DNA of 11,000 bases from Neocallimastix lanati (nom. inval.) (GCA_016946835.1 JACVTC010000494.1:12501-23500); one strand, 5' to 3'; positions 1 to 10,365 are shown, numbered from the stretch's first letter. The notes: a model not told the origin generated them from the sequence alone. Program-made: numbers and translations.

Positions 1-1055
1 CTATTATTTAATATTCGTTTATGATGTTCATTAAGTTCAGTATCACTCGTATCCTCTAACGTCACATCAGAATAGTCTGAATCACTAGTTTCCATATTAA
101 TTTCATAAAGGATTACTTTGTATTTCGGCATATCATCTTTTAGAAGACATATTGACACAAACATGTATGTATATATATAGTATATAATATTTTTATCAAA
201 GTATTATATAAAAAAATATTTTTATTCAAGGTTAATAAAAAAGGTTTTAAGATTTGATAGTTCTTTTTTACAAAAAAAAAAAAAAAAAGAAAAATTTTTT
301 TTTACTGATATCTATTTTTTATTTTATTATTTTTTTTGAGAATAATGTAAATTTTATTGAGATTATTATTAAAATTATCTTTATATCATTTTTACTTTTA
401 TTAATACTATTATTGATAGTATTATTGTCATTTTTATTATTCAATTTGCTTTTATTTGTTTTTTCTAAAAAAAAAATGAGTTTACCTAAATGACCTAATT
501 GAATGATATCGTTATCATTGAGGGTTACAATATTTCCTTTTCCAATATTCTCACCATTAATAAAAGTACCATTACGACTTATATCTTGTATATGAGCTTT
601 ATTTTCAGAAAGAAAAATTCTAAAATGTTGATGTGAAATTTTATTGCCGGTCAGGGTAATTACGCTATTATTATTATTATCACCTTGTTGTATATATATT
701 ACATTTTTTTTTTTTTTTTTTTTTTTATTTTATAGCATTTTATATAAAAGAAAATAAATAAACATATATATATACAGGTTTATTTTATAAAAAAAAAAAA
801 TAGCAATAGTAATAATAATAATTTCGAATTAGAAATTTTTATTATTATCTTTTTTTAAAATATTACTACTATGTTATATATATATATATTGGCTGTTAAA
901 AAAATAATAAATAAACTTAAGATAGTATAAATACTTTTTCTTCCAAAAATATAAATATTATTCACTAATTCCACATCACTATAATTATCATTCAAAGACT
1001 TCAATACTCCCCATGGTTTTGAATCGGTATTGTCAATATTTATCAATTTTTTCAT
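1..1055 (-). CDS. FHA-domain protein, N-terminal part of a probable Chk2/Cds1/Rad53-like checkpoint kinase (partial, 3 exons)
   Basis: Exons read 935-1055, 396-683 and probably 1-136. The start ATG at 1055 follows an in-frame stop (TAA). Exon 1 (40 codons) encodes PWGVLKSLNDNY and then the FHA opening strand ending IFGRK; donor GTATTT. Exon 2 joins in phase (AGT) and gives an Asn run, ISHQHFRIFLSE, DISRNGTFING, GKGN and IIQLG, then KLIFFLE as the last strand. These are the phosphothreonine-binding landmarks (GR, S/H, NGT) and are closest in wording to the FHA domain of Chk2-type kinases, which signal DNA damage in the nucleus. An Asn/Lys-rich linker follows. Exon 3 keeps phase across GTAAAA...AG, is acidic (TSDSDYSDVTLEDTSDTE) and stays open to the window edge. 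No kinase residues are visible, so an FHA-only protein is possible. Exon 3 could instead start a separate gene at the ATG at 131. Confidence 0.8.
704..726. repeat. Poly-T run in FHA-gene intron 1
   Basis: An uninterrupted T run of 23 bases on the + strand (A on the sense strand) lies 20 bases upstream of the exon 2 acceptor. Intron 1 spans 684-934. Confidence 0.9.
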
Positions 1056-1771
1056 AAAACCTTTAAGTTATTTATTTTTTATGAATAAATGGAATAAAAC
1101 AATAAAAATGGAACATATAAAAAAATAAATATATATATAGTAAAAGTTAATTTTTAAAAATTGTTCATTTTTTTATTATTAAAAAAAAATAAATTATTAA
1201 ATTATTATTAAAAAGACTTTATAATTAAAAAGTAAATTATATTACCTTTCAAAAACATTATTAAAATAGTTTATTAACTATTTATTTATCTTATTTATTA
1301 TTTTTTTTTTTAAAAAAAAATAAAATAATACAATAAAAGAAAATAAAAATAGTATGATAGGGGCAATTAAAAAATGAAATTTTATTAGGAAATAAAAATA
1401 ATAAAATTAAAACGAAATTGCTAAGTCAAATATAAATATATATTTTTTAGTTAATTATATAAAATATTAATTATAACATAATCCTATTTTATTAGAGGAG
1501 AGGATTAACCTTCATTTTTTAATTTGTATTAATATTAAAAATATATTAAAATTAATTATTAATACCAAAATATTAAAAAAAATAAAATAAATTATTATTA
1601 AAATTTATCCTAAGTATATAATTTATGATTCAAATAGTATATATATAATATACATTTAAAAAAAAAAAATTTTTTTTTTTTATTATTAATATTTTCATTA
1701 AACATTTTAAAATATTATGTTAATACTATTTTATAATAAACTTTAGTAATTGTTGAAAAATGGCTCAGTTC

Positions 1772-1778
<7 letters not shown>

Positions 1779-1814
<36 letters not shown>
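1779..1814. repeat. (TA)n microsatellite
   Basis: About 18 uninterrupted TA units, able to form a cruciform and likely to be length-variable. Confidence 0.9.
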
Positions 1815-1817
<3 letters not shown>

Positions 1818-2038
1818 TTCTATCATAATAAGAATAATAAATATATATATACATATATACAATTGAAATTTATAACAAATTTTATTATATTATTCATTAA
1901 ATATTAACCTTTTCAACTTCTAATCTTCATTCTAATTGACCTATAACAACTAAATATTAGTAAAAATTTCTGTCTCCTTTAATATATATATATATACTTG
2001 TCTTACAGAATAGATAAAAGTAAGAAAAAAGTTTTATT

Positions 2039-2110
2039 TATCCTTAGTTTTTTATGATCCTTAGTTTTTTATTAATCCTTAATAATTTTATTTTTTGATC
2101 CTTAATTTTT
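2039..2110. repeat. Imperfect short tandem repeat based on ATCCTTAGTTTTTTAT
   Basis: Four successive blocks each begin ATCCTTA and continue with a T-rich stretch (near 2040, 2056, 2074 and 2098). The first two are nearly identical (ATCCTTAGTTTTTTAT) and the later two have diverged in the T-rich part and in spacing. No protein reading is supported. Confidence 0.6.
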
Positions 2111-2157
2111 CTATTTAAAATGATTATAAAAAAAAAAAAAAAAAAAACTTTTTTCTT

Positions 2158-2208
2158 TTAATTATCTCCGTTTCCTCATTATTAAAGAGTAGCTCATCCA
2201 AAGTTTAA
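2158..2208 (-). pseudogene. Short decayed relic of the same LINE 3' ORF
   Basis: Read on the minus strand, this stretch gives DELLFNNEE. It lines up at the DNA level with 3622-3671 of the large LINE copy, where the protein reads NELHFDSGEQ; roughly three quarters of bases match by eye, with one extra base inside the relic. The same place in the second copy (KLNNVKQRQL) also matches. The relic is too short and too broken to code. It is probably the remains of an older insertion of the same family in the same orientation. Confidence 0.4.
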
Positions 2209-2301
2209 AATGATGGAACATATAAACAAATTTATTATTATATAACATTTCAATTATAATAAATTCAAAATAAGAATAATTTTTGTTTCTACTCATGAAC
2301 C

Positions 2302-2321
2302 AAAAAAAAAAAAAAAAAAAA

Positions 2322-2378
<57 letters not shown>
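2302..2378. repeat. A21 run followed by (TTA)n microsatellite
   Basis: Twenty-one A's (2302-2322) run straight into about 18 TTA units (2323-2378). On the minus strand this is an (AAT)n run followed by T's, about 120 bases past the stop codon of the LINE fragment at 2498-3057. It could be that element's simple-sequence 3' tail or an independent microsatellite. Confidence 0.85.
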
Positions 2379-2497
2379 TTATTTTTAGAGAATAACTTTA
2401 TTTAATTTATAATAATAATAATAAAATTACATGATTTAAACGAAAAAAAAAAAAAATACATGAAATGAAAAAATGAAATATTATAAATATTATATAA

Positions 2498-3057
2498 TTA
2501 TAAAATTACGTTAGAAGCAATCGTTTCTAACTTTTCCCATTCATCGATGATAACACCGCATCCATTATGGCGAGTAATAACTTCAGTATTAGTGTTATCA
2601 ACGGAATCTTTATCAGATCTTTCACCAGGTGGTGAAAATCCATGGCTTATCATTTTGACATCTACGCTCCTAGTAACGGTAGATTCAACGGAATACCATT
2701 TCATCATCAGTCTAAAAGATCGACAAATTAATGATATTACGTATGTTAGAAACTCCGAAATCCCCACAAAATACGGAACAGTCGACGAAGTTGAACTTTG
2801 TTTAAAAATATTGTCAACTAATTGTCTTTGTTTCACATTATTAAGTTTAATTTTTTCATATACTGAACTCCCGCCAAGAAGAGCACTCAATATAAAATAA
2901 TAAAAAAATTATTATCATAATCCTTTTCTGAATCTAAAGAAACATCCAAGGAATTTTTTTGTTCAATTATCATAGCAAACTTCAAAAAGAGATCATCTAG
3001 AAAAGGTAAAGATTTATTTCTGTAATTTTTCAATTCTTTACAGGCAAAGATTCAATG
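2498..3057 (-). pseudogene. LINE (non-LTR retrotransposon) ORF fragment, 3' end, copy 1, disrupted
   Basis: The minus strand encodes a diverged paralogue of the larger copy at 3275-4286. It begins at the zinc knuckle, where H-stop-IFACKEL stands against HWIFKCDAL: the Trp codon has become TGA at 3052-3054. It continues with KSLPFLDDLFL against NSLNFIDDIYV, then ALLGGSSVYEKI against FLLGGTLVLNEL, QRQL against QRQL, VGISEFLT against VGLAEFLT, and a shared SVDV. A frame change between about 2883 and 2912 separates the DYDNNFFII part from the LLGG part. The last frame ends at the stop 2498-2500. Everything 5' of the knuckle is absent, so this is a 5'-truncated, inactive insertion. The RT and endonuclease domains are not here. 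Confidence 0.75.
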
Positions 3058-3274
3058 AAAAATTTATAATAATAATAAAAAATAATAAACGAATAATAAT
3101 AAATAAATAATTTTTTTTTTTTTAGACAGGGAAGAGAATACACTTCCAAAACTTTATTAATTTATTTTAAAAAATACATGTAGGTGGAAAGTACATTTGA
3201 AATTAATAATAAAAAATTTAAAAAAAAAAAAAAATAAAAAAGCTCGAAAATACTATGTATTTCGGCAAGTTGTA
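3058..3274. other. LINE 3' flank between the two copies
   Basis: This stretch lies downstream (minus sense) of the stop codon at 3275 in the larger copy. It holds T-rich and A-rich tracts, including a 13-base A run in minus sense at 3111-3123 followed by TTATTTATTTATTATTATT. That run is a plausible poly-A end of the larger copy, placing its 3' end close to the truncated start of copy 1. I could not identify target-site duplications. Confidence 0.5.
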
Positions 3275-4286
3275 CTATGCGGGAATTTTTCCCTTCCTAA
3301 CAAATAAAAAAGAAATAAAACCTAGAAGTAACATCTTTAAAATAGATAGTGTGGTGTCCACTAAACTCTCCCCGGATTCATCATTTATTGAACTACTAGG
3401 GCAAGATTCATCCTTCGTAGAAATAGATGCTGATCCTGTATTATCATTATGCCTTATTAGTACGACGTCGACGCTCTTGGATAAGTTTGGTATTTTGCAA
3501 TACCTATCAAATAATAGCTCAAACGAACTACTTATGATAGGTATTGCACTTGTTAAGAATTCCGCCAAGCCCACAATTTTTGGAACAGGTGACTCAGATG
3601 AACCTTTGAAAAGAAGTTCATTTAATTGTCTCTGTTCCCCACTATCGAAATGTAGCTCATTTAAAACTAAAGTCCCACCAAGAAGGAACAAGTATATATA
3701 ATGATTGATATAATCTTCAAAATTAGAAATAGAGTCATAGGAAGAAAGAGGATTAAACACTCTAATCTTCCTAAGGAATAAAACATAGATATCATCAATG
3801 AAATTTAAAGAATTCCATCTAAAAGATGCAAGAGCATCGCATTTAAAAATCCAATGTTCAAAAGATTGTTTATCTTCACCACAACAGGGGCAAGACTTGG
3901 GACAATCTTCTGAAACTCTACCCATTCTAATAGCAATAGTAGTATTGTATTTATGTATTTATAACCACAGTGTAAACGTATAATCCACGAAAACCCTAAG
4001 TTGAATTGGGGATATTTTAAGCTAAGCATAATTATAGCTTTATTGTTTGAGAACTTATTACAATCGTAATTTTGACCTTTAATACCTTGAAATTTGGCAA
4101 CTGATTTCCAGTAACGTTCTAAAATATCGTCATATTTTTCATATTTATATTTTTTGATTTTTTTATATAGTGTTCTAGATTCTTTAGTCCAGGAATAATA
4201 AGGTATTTTGGGAATAGATTTAATAAGATCCTTTATAATACAGTTTGATTTACTCCATTTTGCAAATGATTTAATCTGTAAGGCTG
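3275..4286 (-). pseudogene. LINE (non-LTR retrotransposon) ORF fragment with CCHC knuckle, copy 2, 5'-truncated
   Basis: Read on the minus strand from about 4284, the frame is open and W/K-rich (SFAKWSKSN, PYYSWTKESRTLYKK, ERYWKSVAKFQ) down to about 3950. One frame change between about 3945 and 3966 leads into the frame holding a CX2CX8HX4C knuckle (CPCC...FEH...FKC, 3839-3892), then FEDYINHYIYLFLLGG and a tail ending at the stop at 3275. This is the post-RT carboxyl part of an L1/Tad-like LINE polyprotein. A knuckle of this type sits after the RT and is thought to bind nucleic acid. The endonuclease and RT core are missing, cut at the boundary with the minisatellite. GC content is visibly higher than in the surroundings, as expected for a recent insertion. 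With the frame change and truncation it cannot be autonomous. Confidence 0.8.
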
Positions 4287-4295
4287 CGCAGAATA

Positions 4296-4524
4296 GATAA
4301 ATAATAAATAAATAAATAATAAATAAATAAATAATAATAAATAAATAATAATAAATATATAATAATAAATAAATAATAATAAATAAATAATAAATAAATA
4401 ATAATAAATAAATAATAATAAATAAATAATAATAAATAAATAATAATAAATAAATAATAATAAATAAATAATAATAAATAAATAATAATAAATAAATAAT
4501 AATAAATAAATAATAATAAATAAA
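4296..4524. repeat. Minisatellite of 11-bp units (AATAATAAATA)
   Basis: About 229 bases of phased ATAA/TAA steps. After an irregular start with shorter 7-8 base steps, the array settles into a regular 11-base unit (AATAATAAATA) repeated more than ten times. It abuts the 5'-truncated end of the LINE copy at 3275-4286 and ends sharply at AAAGGCTAC. There is no coding reading. Confidence 0.9.
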
Positions 4525-5015
4525 GGCTACTGATTAAGTTTTTAGATTTTAGTTTCTAACATTAAAAAAGGTGTGAAAGGTCATTGTACTATTTAATCAA
4601 TAGAAAAAAATTAAAAATAAAATAAAAAATAAAAAATAAAATAAAATGACTAAAATATTTAAAACTTTTACTTTATTTATTTTATTTTATTTTATTTTAT
4701 TTTTTTTTTAATTCCTTTTATTTTTTAATTGAATATATTTTTCTAAGTTTATAAAGAAAAAAGGTTTCAATATACTTCAATAAAATACTTTTTTTTTTTT
4801 ATTTTTTTTTTTTATTATTATTGTCTTATAGATTTCCTTCTTTTAAAAAATAAAAAGATGATATCTAATTTTTTTTTTTTTTTTTTTTTTTTTTAGGATT
4901 TATTCTTTATTGAATCTATATATATACATTTATTTGGTTTTTTTTATTTTTCTCTTTACTATTTTTAAGTTTTATTATTTATTTTCTTTTGAAGTTTTTT
5001 CTTTATTTTATTTTC
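4525..5015. other. 3' flank of the calpain gene, no gene seen
   Basis: This lies between the minisatellite and the protease stop codon. On the minus strand it is the 3' untranslated and polyadenylation region of that gene, with many AATAAA-like words that cannot be ranked. It contains the inverted A-rich/T-rich repeat near 4613-4709 and a 26-base T run at 4869-4894. The stretch 4525-4600 is less repetitive but shows no recognisable protein on either strand. Confidence 0.6.
4613..4709. repeat. Inverted repeat of (AAAAT)n and (ATTTT)n arms
   Basis: A left arm of AAAAT/AAAAAT units (about 4613-4647) is followed by a short spacer and a right arm of TTTAT/TTTTAT units (about 4668-4709). The arms are complementary and could form a long A-T hairpin. 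It lies about 300-400 bases downstream of the calpain stop codon on the transcribed strand. Confidence 0.7.
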
Positions 5016-5213
5016 TTATTCTATAATTTGTTTTATTTTTATGGGATTATCTACATAGATATAAGATAAAAATTTTCCTGGTTCGGGTTTCCAAGTAGAA
5101 AATACAACAAAATATACTGTTTCATAAAATAAATAAATAAATAAGTAAATAAATAAATAAACAAGAAATAAATAGATAAGTAAATACTTTATAGGTAATA
5201 ATAATTATAAATA

Positions 5214-5247
<34 letters not shown>

Positions 5248-7554
5248 AAAAAGGATGAGAAAAGAATTTAAAATTACTGACCTTTGTCAGGATAAATTAA
5301 AATTTCTTTAGTTACTACACCTTGAGTTGTATTGGTATAGGGTCCCGATGAAATAATCTCTTTATTTTCAGAGACACTAATTCGTTCAAAGATTGAAACA
5401 TTCATGGCAGGAATTGGATTCATTTTTGTAATTTGCATTCTTATACTTAAAAAAAAAAAAATAAAAGAAAGATTCATCGTAAATAAATAGAATAATAATA
5501 ATATATTAATAACGTAATAATTAAATTTATTTTATTTTATTTCCATTTCTATGAATATATTTTTTTTATACATTATATTATTTGACTTTTATTTATTCAT
5601 CTTTTTTTTACTTACAATAATTTTGTTGGACAAGAGGCTTCTATAATATACCTTGGATTTTTGAAATAATCTTTATATAAGGAGCATCCCATGGCGGATT
5701 TATTTTCAATCCTATTATATGTATATATGTACATATTTATATATTATATATTAATATTTACTAATATTCATCATTATTATTATTATAATTACTTTTGATT
5801 TTATTATGATTATTATTTAAGTATTTAATTATTTATTAATAGTAATAAAATATTGAATTAGTTTATTGTTTTACCAATCACCCGGTAAAATATATTTTTG
5901 ATATCCCTATCAATATATATGATGTATAATATATATATATTAATATTATTTATATTAATTTTATAATTATTCAATATAAAATATATAAAATGCATATTTA
6001 TTTTATTTATTTGTTTATTTATGTTTACTTCTCCTTCTGGTGGTATAATTGAGGTTGTAAAACTATGACTACATCCAATGGTTAAAAAGAAACCACTAAT
6101 TAATCCAGGATCAAATGTAGATACAATAATTGTATAATCATCAGCTATAAGAAAATTAAATTAATAAATTAAAATTAATAAATAAGTAATGTTAACAGAT
6201 AAAATAAATATTTTTAACTATTAATACTATTATTTTTCATTATTAATTTGTAAAAAAAAATTTCTTTTAATACAAACGTTTTATATCATCTAATTCTAAA
6301 TAACAAAAACCATGACGATAGGAATTGGATGAACCTGTTAGTTCTTTAGATGAACAACTTTTTTTTGATATAAATTATAAAGATTTAATTTTAAATTTTA
6401 ATATATATAATATAATATAATATAATATAATATAATATAATATAATATAATATAATATAATATAATATAATATAATATAATATAATATAATATAATATAA
6501 TATAATATAATATAATATAATATATATAATATAATATAATATAATATAATATAATATAATTCTCTTATGATTATTATTTCTATTATTTTTTATTTTTTAT
6601 TATTTAATTTATTGAACAAATATTTAAATATAAATTTTTTTATAATTTTTTTTTTTATTTTTATTTGCTTACTTTGAAATTCTTTTTCCTGATTTCACTA
6701 ATTTAATATTAACAGGGAAAGATTTTGGAGCTTCCAGCATAATAATTAAATTTATTTTATCTTGACTTACATCCTTCGCTGAACTAGGTAATGTTGGTGC
6801 AATACTAAGCTTATATTGAGGATTACGATAGAAAGTTGGATGTGATATATTTCCACCAGCATTTTCTTTAGTCCAAAATCCAGATATCTTAAAATTTTTA
6901 ATAATAATAATTAATATATATTAATATTAGCATCATTATTATTATTGATATATTATTATTTTTATTTTGAATATACATAAAATTTAAAAAAGAAATGAAA
7001 TAAAAATATTTATAAAAATAATAGATTTATATATTTTTTAAAAATATAAATAAAAAATAAACTTTCTTTTTTTTTATCCTTTAATTACCCTCTTTTCAAA
7101 ATTACTTCCTCTGGGTATTTCAAAAAATTCAAAAGGAATTACACTATATACTCTAATAGTAAAATTTAAAGATGTTTTCTTTTCTACTTGAGATACAACT
7201 ACAGTATATTCAGTTAAACCGGGTGGTGCATTAAAACGAACCTACAAGAATTATTATAATATTAGAGTTTGAATTTTTGCTAAAATTAATAATAATATTA
7301 TTATTATATCTTAATTGTTTTATTTATGATTCTCAATTATTTATATATAAAAGAATTATAATAGTAACAACAACAATAATAATAATAATGGTATAATTAT
7401 AAATTTTTATATTTTTAAAAAATTACAAGAATATGAGGACTATTAATATAAACACCAGGAATGAATGGTTTTCCTGGGTAATAAATTCTTTTACATTGGG
7501 TATTATCGTACAGATGAAGTGTAATATAATCTTTATTTTCTTCCTTTTAATTCC

Positions 7555-7603
<49 letters not shown>

Positions 7604-7818
7604 TAATTAATATATATTATAATATTAAAATTTTTCTTTTATATATATATAATATTTTTAATAAACAAAATCCATATCTTAATTAAAATATGATATATGA
7701 TATTATGATATATTAATATATTTACTTTTTTTAGTATATGTTTTGATAATAATAACCATACTGCTGCACCTTGATTTCCAGTGACATTCAATTTAAGCCC
7801 AAATTGAGGATTGTTTCC

Positions 7819-7855
<37 letters not shown>

Positions 7856-8487
7856 TTATAAGTTTATTTATTCAAATAAATATTTAGTTTTTTCAAATAT
7901 ATATAGTGATATAGGATATAATACCCATGTTATAATGATCCTTTTTAGGACCTGCATATGATGGCCATGCACTTTATTTTATTTGAATTAATATATTTAT
8001 GTTATATTAAATATTTAATTTATAATTTTATAAACAAATATTTATTAATATATATATTTATATATATAAATTTTAAATTTTAGTATTACTATTATTTATT
8101 ATGTTAATGTAATTTATACAATTATAATAAAAAACAAAAAAATTATATAAAAAACATTTTTAAATTATACTAACACATGCATAACAAAACGATATTTAAA
8201 TAATGATGGATTCCAATTAATGTGAATAGAATCGAAAAAAGTACATAATGATTCATAATTGATCCAGAAAATACCTAAATGTCATTTATAATATTGTTTA
8301 AACATTTCGTTCATTATTATTAAAAAAAAAAAATTATATTATTTAAAGCACTATTATCATTATTCTATTACTATTATTATTATTTAATTTTACCATCATC
8401 ATTTTGGAGTGCACCTAATTGATCATAATTTAATGCTTCTTTTAATGATTGTGTCCAATTCTTATTATCCAAATGTGAAAATGGACC

Positions 8488-8519
<32 letters not shown>

Positions 8520-9276
8520 TTATAAATTAAAAATTACAGTATAATAATTATAATAATTATATATGTTATTAATAGAATTTAATAAATATTTTTTTATTTA
8601 CTTATTTATTAATTTTTATTTTATATATAATAATTTCAATAATAATTTAATTATTATAAATTTTTGAAATAATAACCTTTCCATCTTTTATGACTCCAAG
8701 GATTTTTAACCTATAAATATATATATTTTTATAAATTATTTAAATTTCATTAATTCTTTCTTTTGTTTGATTTATATAAAATATATAAAAATTATATATA
8801 TTTACTTGAAGAAGTCTTAATCCTTGAACTTCTCTTATATCTAAAACGGCATAAGCGTGATTAGGAACTAAACCTAACGATTCACAAGTTTCTGGTGGTA
8901 AATCACCCTATTATTATAATTATTATTATTATTATTATTATTATTATTTTTTTTTTTTAATTAATTTTTATAAAAATATATATTTATTAATTTATTTATT
9001 ATTAATAAATATATAATTACTGTTGAAACTGTAATTAAAGCGTCACCATAATTCAGTCCATTAAAATTCGCTTCCATGTACTATCTTGATTAAAAGTTTT
9101 ACTAATATTTAAAATAAACATATACCATTAATTAACTACAGATGTATATATATCTTAAATAAATAAAAAAAAAAGTATAAAATTATACTTTAATTTATAT
9201 ATTTCAAATTTTTTTTTTTTTTTTTTAATTTTACTCCTTATTAAAAATCATTTCAGGTATCCATCCCGTTAAGGCT

Positions 9277-9310
<34 letters not shown>

Positions 9311-9365
9311 ATGGATATGTACATATTTATTTCATAGAAAATTAATATTAATTTTTGTATTTTAT

Positions 9366-9401
<36 letters not shown>

Positions 9402-10325
9402 TTATTATTATTAATATCATTTTATAATTACCATAAAGATCAATTCCAGGATTTCTTTTATTATTATTATTATAGTTATTATATCAATAATTAATTATTA
9501 TTATTTTATATTATTATTTTTTTTTAAATATATATATAAATTATTATTAAATTTACGATCCAGGAAAATTATATCCACCCATTAATTTCATATACTTTAT
9601 AAAAAAAATATTGATATTTGATAAAAATGATAATAATATTATTAAATTAACTTTTTTTTTTCTTTTTCATTTATTGTTTAAAATAATAACAATAATAATA
9701 AAACATACAGCTTTTTTCAATAATACTAGCCCATAATTCATTTTGATTTCTGGTATACGTACACATAAGTTTTCCTATATATATATATATATATTTATAT
9801 TATAATTTTATATAAAATATAAATATTATATTATTATTATTATACCATTTTTTGAAACCGGAAGTAAATCATCAACTATAACCTATATAGAAGGGAAATG
9901 GTTTATATTAAATTTTAATACTAAATTATAAAATTCTTTAAAATATATATAATTATTATCTTTTTTTTTTTTTTTTTTACTTTTCTATGAATTCCATTAA
10001 AAGTAATTTAATTAAATATTTTCCACTAGGATTATAAATTGGTTTTCCATTTTTATTCTGTGGGTATATACAAGATGTAATAAGCTATTACAAAATATTT
10101 AATAATAATAATTAAATATAAAGTTATAAAAATAAATAAAAAAAAGTTTGTATCTACAAAAATCATATTGGTGATATAAACTTTTTTTTTTTTTTTTTAA
10201 AAAAAAATATTTACTGGTTTTTTAAATCTTTTTTCATATGCTGAAGAAACACATAAAGATGCAACAAAAGAACAATCTGTAACGATATCCTAAATTTAAT
10301 ATTTTTAAAATAATAATTGATAATA

Positions 10326-10365
<40 letters not shown>

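Larger units (their letters stand above)
1056..2149. other. Gene-free A+T-rich stretch upstream of the FHA gene
   Basis: Both strands hold only short frames with A/T-biased codons and no recognisable protein motif or RNA fold. The promoter of the FHA gene must lie in its left part (just above 1055), but the base composition hides any TATA-like or initiator signal. The only structured items are the (TA)n tract near 1780 and the short tandem motif near 2040. Confidence 0.7.
5016..7971 (-). other. Calpain C-terminal region: three tandem C2-like repeats (11 exons)
   Basis: Repeat 1 uses exons 7925-7971, 7726-7817, 7427-7543 and 7089-7241 (NNPQFGLKLNV, AAVWLLLSKHI, YINSPHIL, TEYTVVVSQVEKK). Repeat 2 uses 6673-6887, 6278-6357 and 6029-6144 (SGFWTKENAGGN, RNPQYKLSIAP, RHGFCYLELDDIK, DDYTIIVSTFDPG). 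Repeat 3 uses 5875-5906 (32 bases), 5652-5711, 5282-5445 and 5016-5116 (PGDWIENKSAMGCSLYK, FKNP, SGPYTNTTQGVVTKE, YFVVFSTWKPEPGKF). Each repeat begins near a W...NP element and ends in a V-V/I-V-S-T/Q strand, and repeat borders fall at introns. Human calpain-7 has two such domains, whereas fungal PalB-type proteins extend further, so the third supports a fungal-type protein. Every exon length agrees with its phases; the stop codon is at 5016-5018. Confidence 0.88.
8175..10289 (-). other. Calpain CysPc protease core (12 exons)
   Basis: Exons: 10215-10289 (catalytic Cys in DCSFVASL), 9981-10084 (IYPQNKNGKP, NPSGKYLIK), 9846-9882 (VIVDDLLPVSKN), 9709-9774 (NELWASIIEK), 9557-9594 (YMKLMGGYNFPGS), 9432-9454 (23 bases, NPGIDLY), 9235-9274 (ALTGWIPEMI), 9021-9101 (DSTWKRILMD, then LNYGDALITVST), 8806-8907 (catalytic His in VPNHAYAVLDIREVQG), 8677-8710 (catalytic Asn in VKNPWSHKRWKG), 8394-8486 (GPFSHLDNKNWT), 8175-8274 (IFWINYESLCTFFDSIHINW). 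Order and wording follow calpain-7 throughout. Exon 9981-10084 is 104 bases where homology needs 105. Exon 9709-9774 has six A's in the sense strand where five are needed. Exon 9021-9101 is 81 bases where 82 is needed. Confidence 0.88.

Noticed and set aside
254-493. Open frame on the + strand rich in F, I, L and K, resembling a hydrophobic small protein
   Set aside because: It is antisense to the Asn/Lys-rich linker and intron of the FHA gene; the apparent membrane segments come from poly-T and ATT-rich sequence.
2547-2900. 117-codon open frame on the + strand
   Set aside because: It mirrors LINE copy 1 on the minus strand, which has a paralogue with matching protein sequence; the + frame has no such support.
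3255-3701. 148-codon open frame on the + strand
   Set aside because: It is antisense to the LINE copy 2 ORF, which carries the CX2CX8HX4C knuckle; no motif is seen on the + strand.
4296-4524. Regular array that might be mistaken for a CRISPR or origin iteron array
   Set aside because: There are no unique spacers, the unit is pure A/T of 11 bases with drift at one end, and the context is eukaryotic.
5446-5477. Possible start Met upstream of the exon at 5282-5445
   Set aside because: The residues between that Met and the AG at 5446-5447 are translated poly-T intron; the exon joins in phase to 5652-5711 instead.
9051-9061. TGA read as a sense codon (altered genetic code)
   Set aside because: The following residues stay out of frame if TGA is decoded; only a one-base shift restores the family sequence. 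TGA in LINE copy 1 at 3052-3054 is a lone Trp-to-stop change in a decayed copy.
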